Shown here: positions 54,618 through 63,886 of the stretch, piece after piece
How the letters are laid out: every line of letters starts with the position of its first letter
Numbering within the stretch: the first letter of the stretch is position 1
Source: Nocardioides sp. zg-1228
GTDB taxonomy: Bacteria; Actinomycetota; Actinomycetes; Propionibacteriales; Nocardioidaceae
Assembly (NCBI RefSeq): GCF_017086465.1
Contig: NZ_CP070961.1
Coordinates: 2,852,001-2,916,000 of the forward strand
DNA length: 64,000 bases
Direction of reading: 5' to 3'
Translations under genes and position numbers: made by a program
Notes under the pieces: generated by a model
Databases searched by the model: none
What the model saw: the letters and a program-made list of their open reading frames with translations, nothing else
Told to the model about the DNA's origin: nothing

Positions 54618-57068
54618 ATGGCATCTAAGACAAAGCGCAAGAACGCGCGTAAGAAGAGGGGGCGCACTACGACGGGGCGTGCGGAGCCGCTCGACCCGCA
54701 CGTGCGCGTCGCAACCGCACAGACTGAGGCCATCGTCAACCTGATGGCCGAGTACGCCGACGCGGACGACCCCGCGGCGGCGATAGGCGATGCGCTCGCC
54801 ACTGCCGTCGAAGAGTTCACGGCTGCCATCAACGAGGTCGAGCCGGCACGGTTGATCGAGGTCGTGCGTCTGGCGTGCCTGCCTTGGGCGCCCGAAGGCG
54901 AGGTTCGAGAGGACGCGGATTCGGCTCCGTCCAGAGCTGAGCTCATGGCCTTGATAGCGATCACTGCGGCGGTCCACGATGGGTCATCGAGCGGGCCGAA
55001 TGATGCTGGCGACCCTGCTCCTGGGGTTCAGCCTCTGACGGACCTGGTTCACGGTCGGTTGCTGCCGGCCGTGGACCGCTTGTTCCACCTAGCGCAGCTA
55101 CGCGAAATGGCACAGGCTGACTTCTCAGACCAGTTGGCAGTCATCGCCGCCTACATGCGCGGTGCTCAGGTATGGATTCGTAGTTCCTCGTACCCGGATC
55201 GTGTCGAGGACCTCTACATGGAGCTCTTCTCTGAGCCAGCAGTCCGACAGGCTCTCATTGACACCCTTGGGTTTGATGCGCGACAGGCGCACAGTGTCCT
55301 GGGCGGTCTCCACGATGTTCAGGTGGGACGCCTGAACGATCGGATGATCGCCATGCGGGTTGCGAGCACCGTGGCGATGAGTTCCACCCCCAGAGGAGGC
55401 ACACCCAACCCCAATGCTCTAGCCGTGGCGAAGGCGGCTTGGACTGCAGCATGGGAGCCGCCAACGGCCCAGGTCGTTGTTGGAGCGGCCGAGATCGCCG
55501 ACACAATCGGACTGCCGCCGCAGACCGTTCAGTCGGTGCTGGACTTCTTCAGCCTCGATACGAGATCAGCCACGGCGCTTGATGTCGTTCATGAGTTCAC
55601 CAGCGGGGCGAACCCGCTGCGCGTGCACCCAGTCTTGGCTTTGTCGGACGGCTTCATGCTCGTTCATAACGCTGACCTGCTCGCCGCTGTTCGAGAAGCG
55701 TTCGAGGAACACCTGAAGACCACAAGTTCCTGGGAGCGCTATGCGAAGCACCGGGGCGAGCTGCTTGAGCAGCGAAGTCACGGCGCCCTGGCGAAGGTAC
55801 TCCCGGATGCGTCGTATCGCGAGGGGTTCGAGTACTACGTGCCGGCCTCGCCGGATGAGGAGGGCAGATCTCCCTCCACTTACACAAAACGTGTGGAGGG
55901 GGATCATCTGGTCGTCCAGGACGACGTCGCAATCATCATTGAAGACAAGGCGGTGGCGATCTCGCCGGGCTCGCGCGAAGGTGAAACGCGACGGCTTCGG
56001 CGCGACCTGACCGGGATCGTGACGAAGGCGGCCGATCAGGCAGGCCGACTTCGTGAACGCATCCTCGTCGATGGCGGTATCCAGGTGCATGGTGAGGGGT
56101 GGATCGATCTCACTCACATCCGTGAGATCCACACGGTGGCGGTAAGCATTGAGGACCTGATGGGAGTCTCGACGGCGACCGCACAGCTGGCCATAGCGGG
56201 GATCATCCCTCCCGACAACATCCCGTGGACTGTGTCCATCCTCGACCTTGACCTCATCGCGGAGTTGATCGACCACCCGGCCGAGTTGCTGCTGTATCTG
56301 CGGCGGCGTCGAGCGCTGGAGTCGACCGTGATGTACACGGCACCCGATGAGCTCGACCTGTTCCTACACTTCTTCTCGGCCGGTCTCTACGTCGAGGAAG
56401 ACCCGCATGCCCTCCGAGAGACCTACCCATGGATGGGCGAGGTGAGAACGGCGGAGCGCCGTCGGTACGAGCGCCAGCGGCCGGTGTACCTGACGAGCCG
56501 CACGGACGCCCTTGACCACTGGCACTACGCCCAACTTGCTGGGCAGGGAAGCGTGCCCAAGCCGGCTATGGCTCACACGGAGCTGCGGCCGCTGCTGGAT
56601 CAACTACGCGCTCGGAAGGACTATGCCTGGCTCAGCATCTGCGCGACCCTGCTAGCGGGTTCTGAGGCCGCGCAGTCGCAAATGGCGAAGATTCCGGTTG
56701 ATTTGCTGCATAACCCGTTCGCGGGAGGGCGCCGACGGCGTATGCAAGCAATGCCGTTGCCGCAGTCCAGTGACCGTGCCGACGGTTGGCTCGTGGTGTG
56801 GATGACTCGACCACCGGGGTTCATTCCAGCAGCGGCTGAGCAGGATGCGCGTGACTACCTGCGGGTGAAGAAGCACCAGTGGGGACTGTCTCGGGGTGTC
56901 GTCTTGGAGTACAGCGAAGCTACGCGGGATCTGATCGGCGTGTGGTTTGACGATCACAGCGGCGAGCTTGACGATGCGCTGAAATCGAAGGCCAAGGCGT
57001 TGCAGCCCGCTGAGGCCTGGACGTCCAATGAACACCCGAAGGCGAAGAAGCGATCGGGCTCCCGCTGA
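54618..57068 (+). CDS. Unrecognised 816-aa protein with a PD-(D/E)XK nuclease-like motif
   Basis: I do not recognise the family. The ATG at 54618 (a GTG at 54609 is possible) begins a Lys/Arg-rich tail (ASKTKRKNARKKRGR), followed by a long mainly helical region. At residues ~378-470 there is a nuclease-like pattern: Glu in GELLEQRSHG (E381), Asp in QDDVAIIIEDKA (D436) and E442-x-K444. The C-terminal ~300 residues are helical (VLEYSEATRDLIGVWFDDHSGEL) and end in a basic tail. It stands alone on the plus strand at the start of a defence island, so a DNA-cleaving defence role is an inference. Confidence 0.8.
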   Translation: MASKTKRKNARKKRGRTTTGRAEPLDPHVRVATAQTEAIVNLMAEYADADDPAAAIGDALATAVEEFTAAINEVEPARLIEVVRLACLPWAPEGEVREDADSAPSRAELMALIAITAAVHDGSSSGPNDAGDPAPGVQPLTDLVHGRLLPAVDRLFHLAQLREMAQADFSDQLAVIAAYMRGAQVWIRSSSYPDRVEDLYMELFSEPAVRQALIDTLGFDARQAHSVLGGLHDVQVGRLNDRMIAMRVASTVAMSSTPRGGTPNPNALAVAKAAWTAAWEPPTAQVVVGAAEIADTIGLPPQTVQSVLDFFSLDTRSATALDVVHEFTSGANPLRVHPVLALSDGFMLVHNADLLAAVREAFEEHLKTTSSWERYAKHRGELLEQRSHGALAKVLPDASYREGFEYYVPASPDEEGRSPSTYTKRVEGDHLVVQDDVAIIIEDKAVAISPGSREGETRRLRRDLTGIVTKAADQAGRLRERILVDGGIQVHGEGWIDLTHIREIHTVAVSIEDLMGVSTATAQLAIAGIIPPDNIPWTVSILDLDLIAELIDHPAELLLYLRRRRALESTVMYTAPDELDLFLHFFSAGLYVEEDPHALRETYPWMGEVRTAERRRYERQRPVYLTSRTDALDHWHYAQLAGQGSVPKPAMAHTELRPLLDQLRARKDYAWLSICATLLAGSEAAQSQMAKIPVDLLHNPFAGGRRRRMQAMPLPQSSDRADGWLVVWMTRPPGFIPAAAEQDARDYLRVKKHQWGLSRGVVLEYSEATRDLIGVWFDDHSGELDDALKSKAKALQPAEAWTSNEHPKAKKRSGSR

Positions 57069-57125
57069 CCGATCCGCAGGATGCATGACTGATGCAGTTG
57101 AGCCCAACTCAGACTTGCGCGGTCA

Positions 57126-59225
57126 TCACTCGGCCAGCTGATACTCGTACGCCTGCCGGACTAGTCCCATGACATAGGTGAAGTCCGAGTTTTCGTCCAG
57201 TCCTACTTCGACGTTTCCGTTACCCCAGTGCCCGCGCCCTGTGACATCCCACGCGAGCCTTCGCTCGTCGTGCAGCGCCTCGAACGGCAGGTTCAGGCTC
57301 AGGCGCAGCCGTGCGACCTGAGGCACGACATCGACGAAGTTGGTCTCGACCTTGTACGCGACGTACAACTTGAGGAACTGCTCGCTGACCCCCGGGTCCA
57401 GCGCTAGGACCTCAGCGCGGAACTTCTCGAAGAGAGCGCGTCGAGGGGCCGGGAGCAAGTTCGGGTGGTCCTCGATCGTGAAACCCGTGTCAGGGCGAGG
57501 CTCATGAAACTCAGCCAGTGTGGCGGCCGGGAGGCTGGGCCTAGTCCAGATCTTGATTGCGTTCTCAGCCAACCGTTCGGCTCGTTCCTCGATGCGCTTG
57601 GCGTTCCACTCGTCCAACTGCCCGAGGCCCCTGTTGAGCCGAAGCGGACTGTCCTTGAAGCCACCCTCCATGTCGCGCTTCACGGCGAATGGATGGTCGC
57701 TGTACTCGGAGTTGTAGCCGGTGAGGGTGAGATTCCCCAGCGTGTGAAGGTATCGCGCTTGCACCTCCGCCCAGTCCTCCCCCAGCGCCTGCCGCCAGGC
57801 TGGAGAGAGGTCCTCGTTCTGCGGCAAGATGTGCTCGATGGTGTAGTCCTCGATCGCGACGTGCTCCTTGCGGTCGTGGTTCTCGAGGTGTCGCAGGAAG
57901 TACGACCGTCGCTTGAAGTGGTAGAGGTCGGTGGACGTGAGCGACTCAGAGAACTCCTCGTCAGTCGGGAAGGCGCGGTAGCTCCTCATGCTGAGGAAGT
58001 GCGCCCTGACGCTGTCGACGTACCGGTCCTTGCGCAACGCCTTGGCGAACGTGGCGAAGGTGGTGTTGAGCGAGTTGGTGGGCACACGGCAGACCGCCCT
58101 ACGGAAGATGTACGACGTCACCATGTCGACGATCTCGGTCAGTTCCGTACTGCTGAGGGTGCCCAGCTCGTAGTCCGTGTAGACCTCAAGGAGGAACGGG
58201 TAGACAACGTCGGCCTTGATCTCGCGGAGGTCCTGGAAGGCTGCGTTCAGGCGCCTGTCCCGCTCATGCCCCAACGCGACCGCGCAATAGCGCCGCGCGT
58301 AGTCACGCAACTCGCTGACCAGCGCCTCCACGGACTCCCCGCGGTCGCGTCGAGCCCGGTCATGTGCCTTGAACGCTTCGTAGATGTCTCCCAGGCGAGG
58401 GATGTCTCCGGTGACCACCGTGAGGTAGTGCCGGACGAAGTCGTCGAACTGGGCCTCGTATGCCGCCTGACCGAAGTCGGTTTCCATCGGCCGCCAGTAC
58501 TGCGCATACAACCGGTCCTGCGTGCTCGGCTCCAGGCCCATCAACACGAAGTTCCGAATCAGGTCAGCCTGCGACAGCTTTCGACCGGTCGAGTTCATCG
58601 ACTCGAAGATGAGCTGAGGGTTGTCATGCGTCCTATCGAGGCGAATGTCGACGACCACGAGCTTCGCGAGGCCGCGGCACACTGTTCCCAGATCGTCGCT
58701 GAGCTTGGCCAGCTGATCCTCGAAGTAACCGAAGTTCTCCTCCACGCGTTCCGACTTCTGCGACGGAGATTCGGTGCCCCCCACGACAGCCTTCAGCGTC
58801 TCCTTGTCGGTCTGCGACAGCAACAACTTGAAGTAGCGCTCGCCGTCCTCGTCGTTGTTCACCAGGTAGCGATTCCGTAGCTTCCTCGGCGAGAAGCCAT
58901 CGAGGGGCTCCCGTTGATCCTCAGGCAACTGCTCCAGCGCTCGTGCCAACGCGGCGATGAGCAGCGTGGCTGTGGTCAACCGTTGCTGGCCGTCAATGAC
59001 CAGATTCGGTTCCTGTGACGTGAGGTTGGACAGTCCCTTCTCGACGTGCACGATGGAGCCGATGAAGTGCGCGTTCAGCGAACTATTGGTGCCGGCCCGC
59101 AGGACGTCGCTCCAAAGCTGAGCACACTCAGCCTGGGTCCATGAGTAGGTCCGCTGATAGATGGGGATCACGAACTGGCTGCCCTTGGCAAGAAGGTCCA
59201 GCAACTTGGTCTCTGACGCTTTCAC
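57126..59225 (-). CDS. GmrSD-type DUF262/DUF1524 protein with C-terminal DUF5655
   Basis: The 699-aa protein has the DUF262 domain with PIYQRTYSWT and the NTP-binding IDGQQRLTT (residues ~77-85), and FESMNSTGRKLSQADLI. The HNH-type DUF1524 domain follows with YTIEHILPQNEDLS and HTLGNLTLTGYNSEYSD. The C-terminal ~100 residues (FEKFRAEVLALDPGVSEQFLKLYVAYKVETNFVDVVPQ) form a DUF5655 domain. Family members restrict modified or foreign DNA in an NTP-dependent way. GTG 59225 follows GGGGGAG. Codon use is less GC-biased than the core genes. Confidence 0.9.
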   Translation of the reverse strand: MKASETKLLDLLAKGSQFVIPIYQRTYSWTQAECAQLWSDVLRAGTNSSLNAHFIGSIVHVEKGLSNLTSQEPNLVIDGQQRLTTATLLIAALARALEQLPEDQREPLDGFSPRKLRNRYLVNNDEDGERYFKLLLSQTDKETLKAVVGGTESPSQKSERVEENFGYFEDQLAKLSDDLGTVCRGLAKLVVVDIRLDRTHDNPQLIFESMNSTGRKLSQADLIRNFVLMGLEPSTQDRLYAQYWRPMETDFGQAAYEAQFDDFVRHYLTVVTGDIPRLGDIYEAFKAHDRARRDRGESVEALVSELRDYARRYCAVALGHERDRRLNAAFQDLREIKADVVYPFLLEVYTDYELGTLSSTELTEIVDMVTSYIFRRAVCRVPTNSLNTTFATFAKALRKDRYVDSVRAHFLSMRSYRAFPTDEEFSESLTSTDLYHFKRRSYFLRHLENHDRKEHVAIEDYTIEHILPQNEDLSPAWRQALGEDWAEVQARYLHTLGNLTLTGYNSEYSDHPFAVKRDMEGGFKDSPLRLNRGLGQLDEWNAKRIEERAERLAENAIKIWTRPSLPAATLAEFHEPRPDTGFTIEDHPNLLPAPRRALFEKFRAEVLALDPGVSEQFLKLYVAYKVETNFVDVVPQVARLRLSLNLPFEALHDERRLAWDVTGRGHWGNGNVEVGLDENSDFTYVMGLVRQAYEYQLAE

Positions 59226-59370
59226 TTGTGCTCCCCCGCGGTCGTTGCAACGGCAGTCCGTGTCTTGACCGGAATCTACTCGTCTAAGCCAGGCTGCAAG
59301 CGCGTTCGGCGACCCGCTCGATAACTCGATGGCCGTTCGGCCCGTATGTCGGCGTCTGCCACCGGCTCGA

Positions 59371-59650
59371 GTGAGCAGTTCGATGTCTTGTCCGAGGACC
59401 GACCGTGCGCCAGGTAACCTCGAACCCGAGGTCCTTCGCGTGGCCGAGGTGCACATCCAGATCCCTGACGGTCAGGCGTCATGAGAGCACTGATGGAAGG
59501 GATCGACAGCGTCGAGGACACCGTCGAGAAGGCATGTCGGCGTGTCGCCGACGAGTACAAGGCAATCTGGGACGGGCCGGCCAGCTGGTTGCTCCGAGGG
59601 CCCCTCGCCGAGGAACTCTTCAGAGCGGAGCGCAGACCCCTACGGTGTGG
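59371..59650 (+). pseudogene. Gene debris: two coding-like fragments joined as ATGA
   Basis: Plus-strand codons from ~59413 read GNLEPEVLRVAEVHIQIPDGQAS and stop at 59482, overlapping an ATG at 59481. That ATG opens MRALMEGIDSVEDTVEKACRRVADEYKAIWDGPASWLLRG. After ~59640 the frame continues only as antisense of the AbiH gene. Both look like the end and start of genes in a former operon that was truncated when the AbiH gene arrived. Family unknown. Confidence 0.3.
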
Positions 59651-60788
59651 CCAGGAAGGTCGGCGGGGTGTCATCGGTGTAGACGACGACCTGGATCTGG
59701 TGCTCCACCCTCGCCCGATCCGGCGGATACCCGTTCCCTGCGACGCCGGCGAAGAAGGTGTCGAGGACTGCTTCCCTGGTGACGGAGCCCGCGATAGGAC
59801 TCCACCAGTAAATGATGAGCTCGCTCGGAGATGCTCCGTCGCCAGTCGGGCCGTTGAGGGCGTCGTACACGCGGCGCCACCACCAGCCGTCGGTCTTGCC
59901 GAGGGAGCACCCGAAGATGATGAACAGCCGCGTGTCGGAGAACAGATGGCCGTACTCGATGCGGTTCATGGCCCAGTACGGCTTCATGAGCTGCCGGTGG
60001 GGGTTCCTGCCTGCGTCGAAGTTGTCGGGAGCGTCGATTCCGAACAGTAGCGACCGCGGAATCGGCTGCTGCCCGTGAGGATGGATGACCTCGCTGCGGA
60101 GGTAGCTGGACCAACCGGTCTCGCGGTTATAGTCGCCGTCCGGATGACTAGTTGGGTTGGGATGGAACTGGAAGTTCCGGTCAGCAACCGTGTGCGCTTG
60201 CGGGAGGAACTGCCGAGCGTCGCGGAAAACGTAGTCGTCAAGCAACGGCGTGTAGTTGAAGTTGACGAAGAGGTAGTTGAAGAGGTGGTAGTGGTTGGTT
60301 TCCTTGGGGAAACCGAATGAGCCGAAAGTCTGCGAACCAGTCGCGACGTCCCCGATGAAGTCCGCCATCGACCTGACGGCCAATGAGCCTTCAGCGGAGT
60401 CCTTCCCGACACGAGTGAGCAGTTCAGGCGGCGCGACGAGTTCCAGGTACTCCGAGAACGCTGCCTGAATGGCGAGAGTTGCCTCGTAGACGGCGCTGGC
60501 TGGGTGCCAGCCGCCCGCAGGTGTGATGAGGTCTCCGATGGCAGCTTCGACGTCACTCCAGTTCTCCTGACCGCGCTCCTTGGCAACTGCCATCTGCTGG
60601 ACAACGAGGTTCGAGGAGTCGAAGTCGCGCGAGAGAAGATAGTGGTAGAAGGCCGGGTAGCGGGGAGAGAACCGAGACCCATAGCGGCGAGCGACTTGAA
60701 TGTCGAAGCCATTGCCGACCAGGACCATGATGTTGTGCTGGCGCCTCAGCTCCTCGTACTCGGCCTTTGTGAAGGTGCGATACCCCAT
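59640..60788 (-). CDS. AbiH-family abortive phage infection protein
   Basis: The 382-aa protein has the AbiH pattern: HNIMVLVGNGFDIQVARRYGSRF at residues ~19-41, YLFVNFNYTPLLDDYV, EVIHPHGQ, LLFGIDAPDNFDAGRN, and FIIFGCSLGKTDGWWWRRV near 315. The N-terminal GNGFD resembles SIR2-like nucleotide pockets. AbiH systems block phages by an unresolved mechanism in Gram-positive hosts. An ATG at 60788 fits family length. It seems intact and stands alone, with the SIR2-STAND gene upstream on the same strand. Confidence 0.88.
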   Translation of the reverse strand: MGYRTFTKAEYEELRRQHNIMVLVGNGFDIQVARRYGSRFSPRYPAFYHYLLSRDFDSSNLVVQQMAVAKERGQENWSDVEAAIGDLITPAGGWHPASAVYEATLAIQAAFSEYLELVAPPELLTRVGKDSAEGSLAVRSMADFIGDVATGSQTFGSFGFPKETNHYHLFNYLFVNFNYTPLLDDYVFRDARQFLPQAHTVADRNFQFHPNPTSHPDGDYNRETGWSSYLRSEVIHPHGQQPIPRSLLFGIDAPDNFDAGRNPHRQLMKPYWAMNRIEYGHLFSDTRLFIIFGCSLGKTDGWWWRRVYDALNGPTGDGASPSELIIYWWSPIAGSVTREAVLDTFFAGVAGNGYPPDRARVEHQIQVVVYTDDTPPTFLATP

Positions 60789-61196
60789 GACTGGTCCTAT
60801 TCATCCATCGCGCCAGAGTCGTCGCGCGTCTCGTACGTGTCGGCGGTCGTGCGGGTGATCCTAGGAGGGTGCTACCACAGGCGTAAGCAGAGACAAGCGG
60901 GAACGGCAACTCCGACACAATGCGGACTCCCGACCGCTGGCGATGATTCGATGCAGCCCTCTAGCCGGGATGACCTGCACAGCCACACGTCCCGACGCCG
61001 ATGGCGCTTGACACCCAACCGGCAATGGCCTGGATGCCGAGGGTGCGCGAGAGCCGTGCGCTGGACTGCTCGCGCTAGGTCTCTTGATCTACCGATGACT
61101 GCGTCGACCACCATGGACACGACGCAGATCAACCGGCTCAGATCAATTCACCTTCTCCGTGCAGCAGACCCGAGTGGTTCGCAGTTTGCTCCATCG
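60789..61196. other. Intergenic region between the AbiH and SIR2-STAND genes
   Basis: About 400 bp with no supported gene. No strong hairpin or clear promoter was found, although the AbiH promoter must lie at its left end. Composition is moderate GC with scattered stops in all frames. Confidence 0.4.
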
Positions 61197-63648
61197 CTAG
61201 GTCGCCGAGAGCAGGTACTCGCGCTCCAAGTCGCCTTCCAACTGTCGAAGATCATCCCGCTTCGGATGGTGTTTGCGACCCTCACGAACCGCATCGAGTA
61301 GGCGCCCAAGCAGCACTCGCTTCTCTTCGGGTCCCAAGGGCGCTCTTCTCGCCCACCGGAGACCTTGAGCCCCGTACACGTGGAACGGGTAGGAATCCGT
61401 GCGACCGCGTGAGCGCATCGCTTCTTCAAGATCCGCTAGTGCGGCGTTCGCTTCGTCTAGTGCTGAGGTCGCCAACGGATCAGCCGACGCTCTCTTCAAC
61501 CGGAGGTACGCGTACTCGTTCTCGACGATGTGGTCGACACCATCTACGAGGCTCCGAGCCGATTCCAGGTAGGTCTTCGCTTGTCCTAGGTCTCCCTTCT
61601 CTACTTCGAGGCTCCCCCGCTGCAGCCAGTAGTGGTAGTCCCATCCCAGGCGGTCTTGAAGGCGCGAGTAGATGTCGCGACAGTCATCGAGGTCATCAAC
61701 AAGCCGCTGTATGCGGTCGTGGTTGATGAGCCGGCGCAACATTCGGCGCTCGCGCGTATGCGGGCTGGTTTGCGGATCCACCTCGGACGCCAACGCGAAT
61801 GCCAAGGCGCCGATCACTCGGTGCATCAGGCCGTTGGCCGTGAAGAAGTCGACAGACTTTCTCCGCGATCCAGCGGTGGCGCACTGAGAGTCCTCCGGAT
61901 GAACTGACCAGGAGTTGACGCTGCACAAGGTTTTCGATTTCGTTGAGGATCTGGTTGCCGTCTCTCGTGAACCCGAGGTTGCCCAGTCCTAGAAGTAGTT
62001 CCGCCTTCGAGACCCACTGACGGTCAGTAGTAGCGAGCGCAGCCATCCCGTAGGCCATCCGAGAGGCGCCGCTCAGGTCTTCGCATTCGCTTCGCACCTT
62101 GTCTTCGAGTTGTTCGCCCGACGTTGCGAAGTACATCGCGACGAGGAGGTGGCGGCCCGCCTGCTCACGGAAGATCCGGCGACGCTCTTCCTGGCTGAGA
62201 CCAGCCATCAGGCCCAGCAGTCCAGCTCGCTCCAGAGATGCGATCACGGCGTCGATGTCCTCGTCGTGAAGCGGCGGGATCGCATGCTCGGACCACGCCA
62301 CCGTCGCGAGCTCCGACTCGACCGGAAGACCCTGGAGTCGACTGTTGCGGATCGTAGCGATCACGCGCTGAGTTCGAGGAAGTTCCGCTAGGTCCCGCAA
62401 CAAACGACCTGCGGCCTCGCCAAACACGTCGACATCGTCAATGAAGATCACTTCGGGCTTGTGCGCTCGAGCCGCTCGAAGCACCTGCGAGACCGAGAGG
62501 GACCCGGTGGCCGTGTCGTAGGAGAACGCCCGAGCTCCCTCGCTTTCGAGCCCGAGCGTGAGCCGCATACCGGTGGTGCTCTTTCCTGACGCAGCTGTTC
62601 CAGTGAGGAGAAGAACCTTCTCGCGACCATTCTTCGCGCGATCAAGGAGATTCGCCTCGAAGTCCCGCACAACCGCGAATCCGCTCGGCTCGACGTCTGA
62701 CCAGACGGGCTCACGCCCATGAAGATAGAGCGCAGGGTCAGCGTTGCTCTTCTCGCTCCGCAACTGCGAGACAGAACGGAGGGAACTACCGGCGGTCGTC
62801 GGATGATGTCTCCTCTGAATAGCCTGATGCCCCGTCACCGCTTCGGTACTGGCGCCCACTAGCACCTGCTCATAGAACTCCTTCTCGGTAACTTGCAGCC
62901 AGTCCACGTTGTAGCGCTTGAGCAACGCTGCGCGAGCGGGAGGCAGCGATGGCGACACCAGGTAGGAGGGGGGTCGCAGTTCAACGTCGCCCTGACCTCG
63001 CGTGTTTCGCATCTCGAGGTGCTGCCATAGTCCGGGCTCGTTCACGATCGTTCCGATGAACAGAACGGGGCTCGTCAACAGGTCCGCCGTGAGCATCTCG
63101 TACCAAGGGTCCGGCATGCCAGCCCTCTGTGCGTACTGCCGCGCAGCGAACGTGACCTGAGGAAAGTCGTTCAACCTTCCGTTCAGGTGGATGCTGAGTA
63201 ACTCGTTCGTTTGGACGGCGACGTGGCTGAGGGCGGAAACGGGTCTAAGGGATCGGGCCATCGAGGCACGCCCCCGAACCACCTCGTCGAGGTCGTCCAC
63301 ATTGACGGTGTAATGCCGCTTCCACGGCATTGCAAACCACCGGTCAAACCGCTCAGGCGTCTTCCTAGAGTCGACGTGTAGGCGATCCTCGAAAACTTGT
63401 TTGACTCTGCCCTCGCCGCGCGCGACTGCGACTTCGTACAGATCCGCGATGGAAGACTCCCCCGCCGCTGTTGGAGTGCTCGGGAAAGCAATCCGCGCCA
63501 ATTCCTCCTTCAAGTCATCGACCTGAGCAACAGGGCGACCGTCGCGGGCGATGGCGTCGTACGAGAACCCCGCTCCTGTGAACAGGATGACCTCACCCCT
63601 CGAGAGCTGGCGCCGAAATCTCTCGATGTACCGATTCTCCACCTGCAT
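61197..63648 (-). pseudogene. SIR2-like/STAND NTPase antiphage protein, split by a +1 frameshift at 61854
   Basis: Residues 1-~260 have SIR2-like features (EVILFTGAGFSYDAIARDG, HYTVNVDDLDEVV, IHLNGRLNDFPQVTF). A STAND-type P-loop follows (VLLLTGTAASGKSTTG; Walker B VIFIDDVDVF). The first frame reads LSVRHRWIAEKV up to 61855 and then loses sense; from 61853 another frame reads VDFFTANGLMHRVIGALAFALA and continues with TPR-like helices to the stop at 61197. Removing one base (A on the plus strand at 61854) yields an 816-aa protein. It resembles NAD-depleting SIR2-STAND defence proteins. A GTG at 63678 could extend it by 10 residues. Confidence 0.82.
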
Positions 63649-63678
63649 GTGGAGATCTTGCCGCACTACCTGAGCCAC

Positions 63679-63886
63679 CGCTGCCGCAACGGCGCGCGCA
63701 GACGTCGATTGGGGACACCGCGGGCCTCACCGACGGGTCCGCGGGTCAAGTTCAGGGAAGACCGGCCGACTCCCCTTCTCTAGCAGGCCGGATGACGCCC
63801 CGCCAAGGCCCACGGGGCTCGGTCTGTCTTCTCGGGAGCTAGCGCTGCGACACGCCTCGTCCATCGCAAGTAGGGAACCGCGCGCG
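63679..63886. other. Upstream region of the SIR2-STAND gene
   Basis: About 200 bp without a supported gene. It should carry the promoter of the SIR2-STAND gene on the minus strand; no clear -10 was identified. Confidence 0.35.

Noticed and set aside
57465..58880. 471-codon plus-strand ORF opposite the GmrSD-type gene
   Set aside because: It is a high-GC shadow of the DUF262/DUF1524 gene, with no recognisable domain.
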